NCBI GenBank assembly: GCA_028752905.1
Contig: JAQNBH010000007.1
Coordinates: 20,271,438-20,335,437, forward strand
Reading direction: 5' to 3'
Origin: Cladorhizidae sp. MBARI D1340-BT2
Taxonomy: Eukaryota; Porifera; Demospongiae; Poecilosclerida; Cladorhizidae
DNA: 64,000 bases
Made by a program: the position numbers and the translations under genes. Position 1 is the first letter of the stretch. Each line of letters opens with the position of its first letter. This document shows, one piece after another, positions 1 to 56,900 of the stretch. The notes beneath the pieces are model-generated. The model was given only the letters and a program-made list of their open reading frames with translations. It ran no database searches and was not told the origin of the DNA.

Positions 1-1075
1 TCTGAGCTTAGTCATGATATGACTGGTCTTGATGAATGTCTCCGTTGTGCTCTCATTGGTACTGTTTCCACCTTGCATTGGACCACCTCTGACCTTCACT
101 TCTCGGTTGATTGTGGCAGTTATCAGATCCCCATGGATTGTAGAGTAGGGCTCACCAGACAATGATACGCTGAACCCATTTTGGGCCAGATCATCCCATG
201 CTTCTTTGTTATTCACCTTGATGTCTTGGAATTTGACATGCTGGAATGTAAGGTATCTGGCATAGTTGATATGCCCAAAGGTGAAGCATTATGGAATTAA
301 GGCCCGTTCTGCTGCTAGGTGTCTTTCGATGCATTTCTCCCTGACTGCACTTATTAGACTCAACATTGCTGAAATGTCTATGAGATACTCCACAATCATC
401 TTTGCCTCTGTCCCTTCTGCTGATGTCAATTAAAAACTTTGAACCCAGGCAATCGCAATAGTGATTCAAGATTTTCTGGACAAGGGTACTGTCTGAGGCT
501 AGCAATTGCTTCTTTAATGTGCAGGTCCAAATTGGTACCGATATTGCTTGCCTTTATACGGTGCCTAATTAAAGCCTCAAATGACTGTTTGTGCAAACGG
601 ACACTTCTGTAGTAATGGCGGCCCTCAATCGCTTGAGCCACAAAACCTTCGGCTATAGCTCCAGCTTCCACCCACCACTCACTGAAACCCAGACAACCAT
701 ACTTTTCAGAATCTTGAGGTTCACCAAAATTGTGTGGAAGCCTCCCATGAGAAGTATGACTTTTCCTGATTGATCCACGAAATGATCAGCATCTTGGAGT
801 TGATTGCCTCATGGGCAAATATATGACCCAACTCAAGGTCATTTGCAATCTGCACTATCATATCCATGTACCACTTAATGATTTTGTATCTGGTGGCAAT
901 GGAACTACAGGAAGATGCATTTAGTAGTTGAGCAGTCAGTCACACCTTTCATGAATGTTATCCAAGAACCGACCGGGCCCAGTACATCTTTTTCAACATC
1001 CGGAAAACATTCTTTTAGGCAGTTATCACCAATGGTACCAACTAAAACCTAGGCAATGTTCAATGTCATTGCGTC
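1..1075 (-). pseudogene. Decayed copy of a multicopy invertebrate ORF family
   Basis: Read on the minus strand, 428 down to 1 is open apart from one stop near 297. It contains a segment with HINYARYL and, about 60 residues later, VKVRGGPMQGG. Another open piece (671-426) contains EGFVAQAIEGRHYYRSVRLHKQ, and near 750-690 there is a GGFHTI motif in another frame. This motif order resembles a repeated protein family seen in many invertebrate genomes, with a GGFH block, then an xGxHYxR block, then an INYAR block and a basic Gly-rich block. That comparison is from memory and no search was run. Stops and frame changes between blocks show that it is not functional. The copy probably continues beyond the left edge. 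It lies downstream of the STRAP stop codon. Confidence 0.5.
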
Positions 1076-1409
1076 ATCTAGCAACGGGGAGTTTTTTTGT
1101 AGTCATCATTTAAATTGCGGAATGATGAAGGGAGTGTCTTTTTTCTGGGGATTTTGAAGGAACCATAATCGGATATGCATAGGTAATAGAGGTTTTGTGG
1201 CATGACTTGAAGTAGTTTATACACTGTACCTGGGTGATGTGTTTGTCTTGAATTGTCAATTATCAGTGTAGTTGTCATTCCTGAATGTTGGAACTATATT
1301 TTGTTTAATTTGTAGATACTATAAATACTAACTATCACTCACCATGTTCTATCACACACACATTACGCACATACCCATAATTTACAGTTTAAGTATGGGA
1401 TGTCTGGAG

Positions 1410-1785
1410 CCTCCAGGCTAATTTTAAAGGACGTAGGTTCCAGATAGAGAAAACACTGACAGGAAGGGGAAAAATTAAGATAAAAAAGTAAGATAAAAAT
1501 TTTGGCTGGATTTTGAGCAGCCATCTTGGATTTTGAGGACAAATCCTAGGAGGCCCCCAGCTAATTTCAAAGGGTATAGGTTCAGAATGACAAAAACACT
1601 GAAAAAACTTTTACAGGAAAAGCCAAGAGGCTAATTTCATTAATTTTGTAATTTTGGCAGCAATTTTGGATTTTAGCGGCAATCTTGGATTCGAGGCAAA
1701 ATTCTGGGTGGCCCCCAAGCTAATATCAAAGGATAAGGGTTCAAGAAGATGGAACCACTGAGAAAACCTTGACAGGAAAAAAGCC
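1410..1785. repeat. Three degenerate ~150-bp tandem units
   Basis: Three diverged copies of a unit follow one another at about 1410-1553, 1554-1712 and 1713-1785. Each has a block like CCCCAGCTAATTTCAAAGG, then GGTTCAGA, then CACTGA...ACAGGAAA. The first two also contain 'ATCTTGGATTTT/TTCGAGG'. The last unit is truncated. Nothing else is recognisable between the left pseudogene and the STRAP terminal exon. Confidence 0.6.
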
Positions 1786-2393
1786 TTTTTTTTCTTGGCT
1801 GGGCCCTGTCTATTAGGGTACTAAGTGATTTCTAAGCTTTTCTTAAAATGACATCAGTGCCATTGCTAATTAAACCATGGTCAAGTTGAAAAACCACTAT
1901 ATAGGCAAATATCATTGCAAAGCCCACAGAAGAAGCTATCTTTTGAGAAATTGAAAACAGATGAAGCATTAAAAAGCTATGGCATATTTTTTTTAAAGAA
2001 AACCCCCCACAGGAATGGTCTTGTCCTCCTTAATACCCAACAATATAGCAATAGTAGCAGTCTTCATGGTAATCTGCAAGTGTTAAAACCCTAAAAAATA
2101 CTCCTCAATATGGTTGACGAAACAGATCCACTTGGTCAAGGAAGGAGAGTTGAGATCTTCTATTGGCACGGGATTGGTCCTAGTCACACCCATTGTAGTG
2201 ACACGTCACACCTTTGGCATCATCGCATACATTATATTTGAAGACGCATTGCCTTCATCTACCCATCCATACCACATTATACATTCATTGCTTCATAGAA
2301 AAAGCTGTATGATCGTCTCTTAGGGAAGTATATATGAAGGGATAAGAAAGCATACAAATCCGTACACATATCAGCATACATATGTAGTAAGCA

Positions 2394-27231
<24,838 letters not shown>

Positions 27232-27480
27232 GGTGGTAGAGACTTCTTCAGCTACTGTTCACAGGCGGTCCCAAGGATACACATTAACACAACACAATCA
27301 CACGCACATACACCGCAGGAGAAAATTGGGATGAAGATCCCTTACCGTCTTGTTTGTGGTTTTATCCCTCAAACTCCGCCTTTATAAGTACCACTTGTTG
27401 CCCTTGGCGATATACTCCAGGAACGTTTTCAGGAGAAGTAGACTGATCCGCTGCCTGAAGTGTACAGAGCTTTTCTCAGG
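27232..27480. promoter_or_regulatory. Putative divergent promoter between STRAP and ENKD1
   Basis: The STRAP start codon and the likely ENKD1 5' UTR exon are within about 250 bp on opposite strands. The segment is free of the repeats that fill both gene bodies. This is inferred from gene geometry; no core promoter motif was identified with confidence. Confidence 0.6.
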
Positions 27481-27492
27481 CTCAATTTTAAG
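27420..27492 (+). other. ENKD1: Probable ENKD1 5' untranslated exon
   Basis: TTTTAAG|GTAAGA at 27492/27493 is a strong donor and TTTTTTTAG at 27818 a strong acceptor, 30 bp before the ENKD1 ATG. This predicts a 326-bp intron in the 5' UTR. The exon's left boundary is not known; the coordinate given is arbitrary. Confidence 0.5.
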
Positions 27493-27848
27493 GTAAGAAA
27501 ATTCTGATACCTACTAAATCCTGCATGCAAAGCTTACGAATGTGTCTGGCAGGAGATTTTATTACAGCTACTACTACATACAATTTTCGACCTGGGATTA
27601 TTGCAGTAGAAATGAATAGAAGCCGTAAAAAGAATGAGCAGGATTTATAGCAAGCTAAAGATAAGCCACACTATGCTAGACACTATCATGACTGGAAGTA
27701 TTGAAAAATGTTGCATATTTCTCTAAACGGGTCCTGTATTTCTTCCTTGAGCGATGTACAATCTCTCACCATGTAGAAGCAATTTTATGTTCTAACAAAC
27801 GTACATATCTTTTTTTAGGTGCAAACCAGAGTGTGATATAACTTAATT

Positions 27849-47632
<19,784 letters not shown>

Positions 47633-47843
47633 AAGTGACAGTTGTCAATCATGAATCATTCATGAAAACAATGCAATTGGTAGTGCTATCATTTTGGTGT
47701 TGACTTTTGTGCCTGCTCTCGGACATGCATGCGGCATAGAGATGAAGTAGTGTGATATTATAGTGAGTAAACGAGCCTGATGACACATCACAATACCACC
47801 TCCTCAACATGGACACAGACAGTTCAGTAAAAATTAAAAAATG

Positions 47844-47924
47844 TCATGCTAGATATCGGTACGCATCTTTCTGTCCATCCACTCTCTCCAAGTACTCCTT
47901 CTCAATCAATATGTCGATGCATTT
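47844..47924 (-). CDS. CUL2: CUL2 terminal exon
   Basis: It is 81 bp after CCGTGCAG. It encodes [20 protein letters not shown] and ends YRYLA-stop (TGA 47844-47846). It is part of the cullin C-terminal winged helix. The stop lies 211 bp from the ENKD1 stop on the other strand. Confidence 0.95.
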   Translation of the reverse strand, partial: KCIDILIEKEYLERVDGQKDAYRYLA

Positions 47925-50900
47925 CTGCACGGAATAAAGAAACATGACTTTTGATAATGCACACCCTCCAGTACTGCCTACATTATGGTAACCATTTGCC
48001 CATTGCTGTATCGTGGCTTTGCCAGATAGGAGCCACGCTTACACGCTGCCGCTAACCCGGGTTCTAACTCTGGTTTTATGTCATCCGATGGCGTGCAAAC
48101 ACCCTAGGATTCGAGATTAGCTCACCCACGAAAGCAAGGGCTTAAAACCACCACCGGCTTAAATTGAAGTGGCCTTGAAAAATGTCCACGTCAGCTTAGC
48201 TAATAATAAAGACACTATCAACTGCTACAGCGTCCATACAGCACATGAAGCCATTTCAGCTTTGAGATTAACATATATGGGCATAATAATCTAATTCATG
48301 CTCATAGCTACTCTGTTCATGAGCTCTGCAGAAAATAAGGGGGGGGGGGCACGTGGTGTTTCAAGAAGGCACGTCTTCCCAGAAGTCATGCCAACACAGT
48401 CAGCAGAGGATGCTGACCATGCAAGAGTCGAGTTCATGACAGGAAAACTCTGGAGCAATTTCAGAACCTTCTCTCACAACAGCCTCCTACTATTATTTAA
48501 TCCTAACATCATTTACAATAAAGCTGGCACAGGTGAAGTGCAGGCAAATACATACTGTGTCCCACTTCAACTGGGCAGCTATAGCCAGGGAGGAGGGCTC
48601 TTTGCCACTGCTGCAACACATGCCTCTCAATTTTATAACAAACACACAGGCACAAGCAAACACTAAGGCCCACCAAATCAACGGGGAGGTTAATTACGCC
48701 TGTAAGTACCTTGATAACGGGAACCTTGGCTTAAATCTGGACGAGAGTTGCTGGAAGACTTCTGCTAGCAGAGGCTGGTGCTTCAACTCCTTACGCATCT
48801 TCATTATTCGTACTATAGCTGCCTGCATGACAAGAGCATGCAAGGTTCAAGTTCAAATATCGCAGTCGAGAGCAGATAATGGGAATTTTAATAATAGAGC
48901 GTCTGTTTTTGTTGTTGAATCGTGCATTAGTTCCTTCAAGAAACACTTTTAAACACATCAATCTAAGAGAGTGGGTTTACCTGGTGGTGGAAATAATGAA
49001 TAATGTGTGGCAATCTATCTGAGAGAGTGGGTTTACTTGGTGGTGGAAATGATGAATAATGTGTGGCAATCAATCTAAGAGAGTGGGTTTACCTGGTGGT
49101 AGAAATAATGAATAATGTGTGGCAATCTATCTGAGAGAGTGGGTTTACTTGGTGGTGGAAATAATGAATAATGTGTGGCAATCTATCTGAGAGAGTGGGT
49201 TTACTTGGTGGTGGAAATAATGAATAATGTGTGGCAATCTAGCTGAGAGAGTGGGTTTACCTGGCGGTGGAAATAATGAATAATGTGAGGCAATCTATCT
49301 AAGAGAGTGGGTTTACTTGGTGGTGGAAATAATGAATAATGTGTGGCAATCTATCTGAGAGAGTGGGTTTACCTGGTGGTGGAAATAATGAATAATGTGT
49401 GGCAATCTATCTGAGAGAGTGGGTTTACCTGGTGGTGGAAATAATGAATAATGTGTGGCAATCTATCTGAGAGAGTGGGTTTACCTGGTGGTGGAAATAA
49501 TGAATAATGTGTGGCAATCTAACTGAGAGAGTGGGTTTACTTGGTGGTGGAAATAATGAATAATGTGTGGCAATCTATCGAAGAGAGTGGGTTTACTTGG
49601 TGGTGGAAATAATGAATAATGTGTGGCAATCTATCTAGAGAGTGGGTTTACTTGGTGGTGGAAATAATGAATAATGTGTGGCAATCTATCTGAGAGAGTG
49701 GGTTTACCTGGTGGTGGAAATAGGAAATAATGAATAATGTGTGGCAATCTATCTAAGAGAGTGGGTTTACTTGGTGGTGGAAATAATGAATAATGTGTGG
49801 CAATCTATCTAAGAGAGTGGGTTTACTTGGTGGTGGAAATAATGAATAATGTGTGGCAATCTATCTAGAGAGTGGGTTTACTTGGTGGTGGAAATAATGA
49901 ATAATGTGTGGCAATCTATCTGAGAGAGTGGGTTTACCTGGTGGTGGAAATAGGAAATAATGAATAATGTGTGGCAATCTATCTAAGAGAGTGGGTTTAC
50001 TTGGTGGTGGAAATAATGAATAATGTGTGGCAATCTATCTAAGAGAGTGGGTTTACTTGGTGGTGGAAATAATGAATAATGTGTGGCAATCTATCTGAGA
50101 GAGTGGGTTTACCTGGTGGTGGAAATAATGAATAATGTGTGGCAATCTATCTGAGAGAGTGGGTTTACCTGGTGGTGGAAATAATGAATAATGTGTGGCA
50201 ATCTATCTGAGAGAGTGGGTTTACCTGGTGGTGGAAATAATGAATAATGTGTGGCAATCTAACTGAGAGAGTGGGTTTACTTGGTGGTGGAAATAATGAA
50301 TAATGTGTGGCAATCTATCTGAGAGAGTGGGTTTACTTGGTGGTGGAAATAATGTAATGTGTGGCAATCTATCTGAGAGAGTGGGTTTACTTGGTGGTGG
50401 AAATAATGAATAATGTATGGCAAGAGAGTGGGTTTACTTGGTGATGGAATAATGTGTGGCACTCTATCTGAGAGAGTGGGTTTACCTGGTGGTGGAAATA
50501 ATGAATAATGTGTGGCAATCTATCTGAGAGAGTGGGTTTACTTGGTGGTGGATAATGTGTGGCAAACCTGAATTAGTAATTTCCTATCTTCTTCTACGTT
50601 TTTATGCGTCAGCTCGTGTTCCTGCCTTTGCTCCATCTTCATGGGATAGTTGATGCTGACCCGAAGCTTCTTACTGCACGGGAAACAACAACACTGTCAC
50701 GCATTACTTCATGCGACACCTCACTTAAGAACTAACAGTCAGGATTAAAACAAACGGAAAAAATGATTGGCTGATGGTGAAATCTGACCGAGGAAGAAGG
50801 CACAAAAATGCTTGTAAAAGGAGCTCTTTTTCTCTCTGGATAAAGGATATAAAATGAGGCAAACCCTGCCATTAATAATAATACAAACCCACACTATAGA

Positions 50901-53900
50901 CAAATTCTTTCATATAACGGCAGGATTACCTCTTGCAGTAACCGCTTAGTGCTGTCACATGACCTCCAGCCAATCAGACACTCGTAAACCAGACACATGA
51001 TGCACACTTCAAAACAGCTTGATGCACACCAAGTGAGCACACAATATAAGCAAAACTAGTACCCCCCTCCCCCCTGCCAAGAAAGCAGCCAGCACACGAG
51101 TTGACACAATGGAGGTCGCTAGGAAGCACTAAAACACTTCGAAAGCTCTTGCTGGTCTGTGGCACACTGAAACTGTATCTCAGCTAACTTCATTGAGAAC
51201 ATCGAGATGCAATGCCACTAAGAATTCAGGGCACCCCCCCCCCCCCCCCCCACACACACATACACTCACTCACCTCTTATAGTGAAAGTTGAGTTTGAAA
51301 ATGGAGTCCATACAAAATTCACTGTCCTCGCAGGTCTGGAATACAACACACAATTTAAAAAAATTAAAAAAGCCCCTCACACTCCACACACCCAACTTGC
51401 AGTCCCTACAGGGCAACGGAGGACCACCACATGCTACTATCAGGTCATTATTCAAAGTGCATGCTAAAATGTACTGAATTACTGGCATCCATTCAAGCCA
51501 AAACCGAAAAAAAGAGGGGGAAAACATTTAATTGCACAACTTTTGGGCCACTCCCTCCTTTCCATAGGGTATCGTGAATACCATTACATTCCTGCCACTG
51601 TATGGGGAAGTGCAGTAGCACTGCCCATATTGGCTTGACCCTAGTTTCAAATAGCAGGGGGGAAAAGAAACAGAGCTCACACTCGGCTAGAACTAACACT
51701 CACATGAGTGGCCTCTTAGCTGCATAAACGCTGGGTTCAGCTGATACCAGCTTCAAGAATTCTCCAAGCGCCTTGAACCCTTCGCTAAAGTAGTAAACTG
51801 GCAGCGCCAAAAAAAACATAGAATTTTTTTTTAACACATTAAACTCGTCTTCACGTGTCTATACTTGTATGTCTCCATCGACATTTTTCCTAATCACATA
51901 CTTTGTGTACAATAAGTATTTCCTAATACTATATATATATAGGGAGATATAGAAGATTCCACATGTTCCAATGCTCGTCCATGAGGACTCTTGTTTCTTG
52001 ACTACAGAATGAAGTAGTTTGGTAAGGAGCTTCTGGTGAGTACTTTCATCGATGATGCAATCAAGCTAAAGCACGTGCTGCATTATAATAAACCAGTTCT
52101 GCTGTTCGGTTTGTGGAGTTCTCGCTCCTGGAAAAGTGTCATCAAGTCAAGTCAAAAGGAATCTGTAGCTGGTCCTCCACTGCTCGTTGGATTGACCTTT
52201 TCATGAAGAAAGGAAACAAGACTGTACCCACGGGCGACCTTTGACCATTCAACAGGTGTGGCATGATTTTTAATCTTAGCTCTTTGCCGGTCAGTATACT
52301 AATAATTCTTGCTTCACTGTGGTGGGCCAAAAATTGAAAAAATTTAACTTAAACCTTAAACCCCAAAATTCAAATTCGAAATTCAAATTCGAGAGGAAAT
52401 CTGACGATCTAAGTATTTATAAGTAACTCCACTAGAAACAGTTGAGCTATATAAACAGAAACCCACACTACTCACAGCCTACTGCCCACTCCCCCATCAA
52501 CCACTAATTCTGATTGACCACCAGAAGACTTATCAAGTGATGCAAAAAAATGCCCTCGTCCACATAGCCTAGAAGTCATCTGATTCGTCACTTGATATGT
52601 CGAAATACTCCAACAAAACCTCTGGGTCAGACGGTAAGGCATTTGAGAGGAAATGGCAGTCGCTTATAAACTAAAAATGCATAAATACGCAACAGCCAAA
52701 TATCAGGGGTTAGCGCGCTTGCACAAATGCGTTACTGACTGTCAAAGAGGTAAAGGGTCATTTAACTGCTTGTGGTCTATATGGGCACAGTCGTGTTCCT
52801 TTCTTCATAGTGGCTTGCCTTGAAGCAAAAAACATTTTTGTTGCGTGCGTGCGTGCATGTGTGTGTGTGTGAGGGGGAGGGGGGGGGGGGGGGGGGAGGA
52901 AGAAAGAGAGAAGGCATTTCATGTTACCATAACTCACCAGGAGCTTAAATTTCACTAAACTCTGCAGCACTTGATTCAACAGTTCCTACAAAGAAAATAA
53001 TATCCAAGGCTAGGGTAAATATTTCTCTCGTGAATAATTCACAAAACACATTTCACTATTTAACGATCCCTTCCTTTTTTAATTTCTATTGAAGTGTGTC
53101 ATGTGACTCGGCAAAAGCCTCCTGATGTGGCAGTGGCCACTAGCAACAGTGAGCAGGTGAGACACAGCAACCAAAAGGCTCGTAAACACACACAGCAATA
53201 GCTTCTTTCACCGGTTTGTTTCTGCCATTGAGCTCCTGACGGTTATCCATCCCATTCTAACTCAGCGGTTTCAGATGGAGGAAAAGGTGGAAGTTCTCAC
53301 CACGAGATGTGGTGAGGTTTTCTCTAGGTACAGAACAAGTTTGGTGGCCATTCTGTACAGGAAACATGGCAGGTGCTTACCCTACACATAAAACTCTCGT
53401 GTAGTATTTAGTTAAGTAGTATTTAGTTAAGTGCAAAAACTACTCCCAGTGTAGAGGATGTGTTGGCGCAGACAATTCTTGTCGTGGGGTGCCATGTTTT
53501 ATAAGGGGAACTGCCGCAGGGGGGGCTTTTGTTTTGCTCACATGATCACTTTTTATTACACACACCCACCCTGCTAAACCAAGACTACAGGCCTGCTAGT
53601 CCCAGAGGATGGCAGATAGGCAAAGGGGGCACACTGTGAGGTGGGCAATTAAAATGTGTGTGAAGAAATGATGACCCCTTACCTCACTTAGTTGTGTTGC
53701 TAAATTGTGTGTGAAGAAATGATGACCCCTTACCTCACTTAGTTGTGTTGAAGCTTGAAGGTGAGAGAAGGGAAGCTCAATGGACGTATTGAATTCCAAC
53801 AACACTGACATCTGATAGGTGGAAACCTAAAATAAAATAAAATAAATACAAATTAAATAAATACAGATTAAATAAATTTTAAAATACACCCTAGGGGTTT

Positions 53901-56900
53901 AGAGCAAGCAAGAATGGAAAGAATGTAATAGAAGGGTGGGTGTGGGGTGTGGGGGGGTGTCTCCCATTAATAACATGACATTTTTCACATTGGAGGAAGT
54001 TGGGAGGGGGAAGAGACACAGGCAGCAGAAGGGCAGCAGAAGGGCAGCAATCTGTTCAGGGAACTTCACCTAGTTAGTTGCACCATTGCTGCTGCCTAGC
54101 GTTTAAAGAGTAGAAACAGTTCCATAATGTTGAAAAGGAAGCTAATGTATATAGTCAAAACTGGTTGGCGATACCATCTAGCAAGCAAGGCAGAAGTTAA
54201 ACTGTGGGAATGCACGGATGCACTGTGGACCATCTCAACATGTAAGGGGGGGGGGCACCTCTACTTTTATTTCAACATAAGGGGGGGGGGGGGGGGGGGG
54301 GGGGGGAGTGGGAGGGAAGACTTCAAATAGTTGACATAAAAGCATTCATCACAGAGCCATGAAATTAAGACTGGGCCTTCTTCATCAGCTGCAGCTAGTA
54401 GGTGCTCAGGTGCACCAGCTTTGAAGCAACTTCTCTTGTGTGTCTTGATGACATCCAACGCTAAAAATCCTTTCCCAGTCGTCGGGTGTAATTTTGAGTC
54501 TATACTGTTGAAATCTGGTAAGCAGCGACAGACGGAAATGGACACCAAAACAAGTAATAATCGGCTCTAAGAACGAGATCACGGTACACACCCGCTACTG
54601 AGGTCACAGTACACACCCGCTACCGAGGTCACAGTACACACCCGCTAGTCTCTCATCACATACTACACTTACACTGGAGTAATATTAAACTAGCAGAACT
54701 CCTGCAAGGCACACACTAACAGATGCTCTGCTGCAGTGAACTGGTGCAGAATTATTATTCCCCCCCCCCTCTTTTCTCAAACACCCATTCTCCCCACAGC
54801 AGATGGAGAGCAAGCCATGCACAGTGAGCCTACCTGGATGGTGTATCTGTTCTTGAAACAGTTTGTGATGACTTCTCCCTGCAAAAGGACGACAACAACA
54901 ACAGCAACATTATCACAAGCTACATAGTCAGCTGCACCTATCAGCACTTAACTTTTCATCTAAAACAATTGTTATGGACAAGTGCTTCCAGGATGCTTGC
55001 ATTAGAAGTGATTCTAATGGCACACGCTCACATTAATGGTAGCCTCATGAGATCATTTCCAATGAAGTTGGCAAGTTAGAGCTAGCTCTATGTGAGGGAT
55101 TGCTGGTTGCTTGAGTGTCCAGGCAAGAGCTAGCTCTATGTGAGGGTTTGCTGGTTGCTTGAGTGTCCAGGCAAGAGCTAGCTCTATGTGAGGGTTTGCT
55201 GGTTGCTTGAGTATCCAGGCAAGAGCTAGCTCTATGTGAGGGTTTGCTGGTTGCTTGAGTGTCCAGGCAAGAGCTAGCTCTATGTGAGGGTTTGCTGGTT
55301 GCTTGAGTGTCCAGGCAAGAGCTAGCTCTATGTGAGGGTTTGCTGGTTGCTTGAGTGTCCAGGCAAGAGCTAGCTCTATGTGAGGGTTTGCTGGTTGCTT
55401 GAGTGTCCAGGTTGCTTAGCTCTATGTGAGGGTTTGCTTGTGCTTGAGTATCCAGGCAAGAGATAGCTCTATGTGAGGGTTTGCTGGTTGCTTGAGTGTC
55501 CAGGCAAGAGCTAGCTCTATGTGAGGGTTTGCTGGTTGCTTGAGTATCCAGGCAAGAGCTAGCTCTATGTGAGGGTTTGCTGGTTGCTTGAGTATCCAGG
55601 CAAGAGCTAGCTCTATGTGAGGGTTTGCTGGTTGCTTGAGTGTCCAGGCAAGAGCTAGCTCTATGTGAGGGTTTGCCGGTTGCTTGAGTATCCAGGCAAG
55701 AGCTAGCTCTATGTGAGGGTTTGCTGGTTGCTTGAGTGTCCAGGCAAGAGCTAGCTCTATGTGAGGGTTTGCTGGTTGCTTGAGTGTCCAGGCAAGAGCT
55801 AGCTCTATGTGAGGGTTTGCTGGTTGCTTGAGTGTCCAGGCAAGAGCTAGCTCTATGTGAGGGTTTGCTGGTTGCTTGAGTGTCCAGGCAAGAGCTAGCT
55901 CTATGTGAGGGTTTGCTGGTTGCTTGAGTGTCCAGGCAAGAGCTAGCTCTATGTGAGGGTTTGCTGGTTGCTTGAGTATCCAGGCAAGAGCTAGCTCTAT
56001 GTGAGGGTTTGCTGGTTGCTTGAGTGTCCAGCTCTATGTGAGGGTTTACTGGTTGCTTGAGTGACCAGGCAAGAGCTAGCTCTATGTGAGGGTTTGCTGG
56101 TTGCTTGAGTGTCCAGGCAAGAGCTAGCTCTATGTGAGGGTTTGCTGGTTGCTTGAGTATCCAGGCAAGAGCTAGCTCTATGTGAGGGTTTGCTGGTTGC
56201 TTGAGTGACCAGGCAAGAGCTAGCTCTATGTGAGGGTTTGTTGGTTGCTTGAGTGTCCAGGCAAGAGCTAGCTCTATGTGAGGGTTTGCTGGTTGCTTGA
56301 GTGTCCAGGCAAGAGCTAGCTCTATGTGAGGGTTTGCTGGTTGCTAGCAAGAGCTAGCTCTATGTGAGGGTTTGCTGGTTGCTTGAGTATCCAGGCAAGA
56401 GCTAGCTCTATGTGAGGGTTTGCTGGTTGCTTGAGTGTCCAGGCAAGAGCTAGCTCTATGTGAGGGTTTGCTGGTTGCTTGAGTATCCAGGCAAGAGCTA
56501 GCTCTATGTGAGGGTTTGTTGGTTGCTTGAGTGTCCAGGCAAGAGCTAGCTCTATGTGAGGGTTTGCCGGTTGCTTGAGTGTCCAGGCAAGAGCTAGCTC
56601 TATGTGAGGGTTTGCTGGTTGCTAGCAAGAGCTAGCTCTATGTGAGGGTTTGCTGGTTGCTTGAGTATCCAGGCAAGAGCTAGCTCTATGTGAGGGTTTG
56701 CTGGTTGCTTGAGTGTCCAGGCAAGAGCTAGCTCTATGTGAGGGTTTGTTGGTTGCTTGAGTGTCCAGGCAAGAGCTAGCTCTATGTGAGGGTTTGCTGG
56801 TTGCTAGTGTCCAGGCAAGAGCTAGCTCTATGTGAGGGTTTGCTGGTTGCTTGAGTGTCCAGGCAAGAGCTAGCTCTATGTGAGGGTTTGCTGGTTGCTT

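Noticed and set aside
48298..48952. Plus-strand frames of 122-139 codons
   Set aside because: They overlap the CUL2 penultimate exon in antisense and have no recognisable domain.
52570..52680. Minus-strand frame ending [12 protein letters not shown] considered as an exon or transposase tail
   Set aside because: It lies inside a MITE, and CUL2 exons on both sides join in phase without it.
54267..54548. 93-codon minus-strand frame in a CUL2 intron considered as a possible exon
   Set aside because: No cullin similarity, and the flanking exons 54834-54878 and 53734-53826 already join in phase without it.
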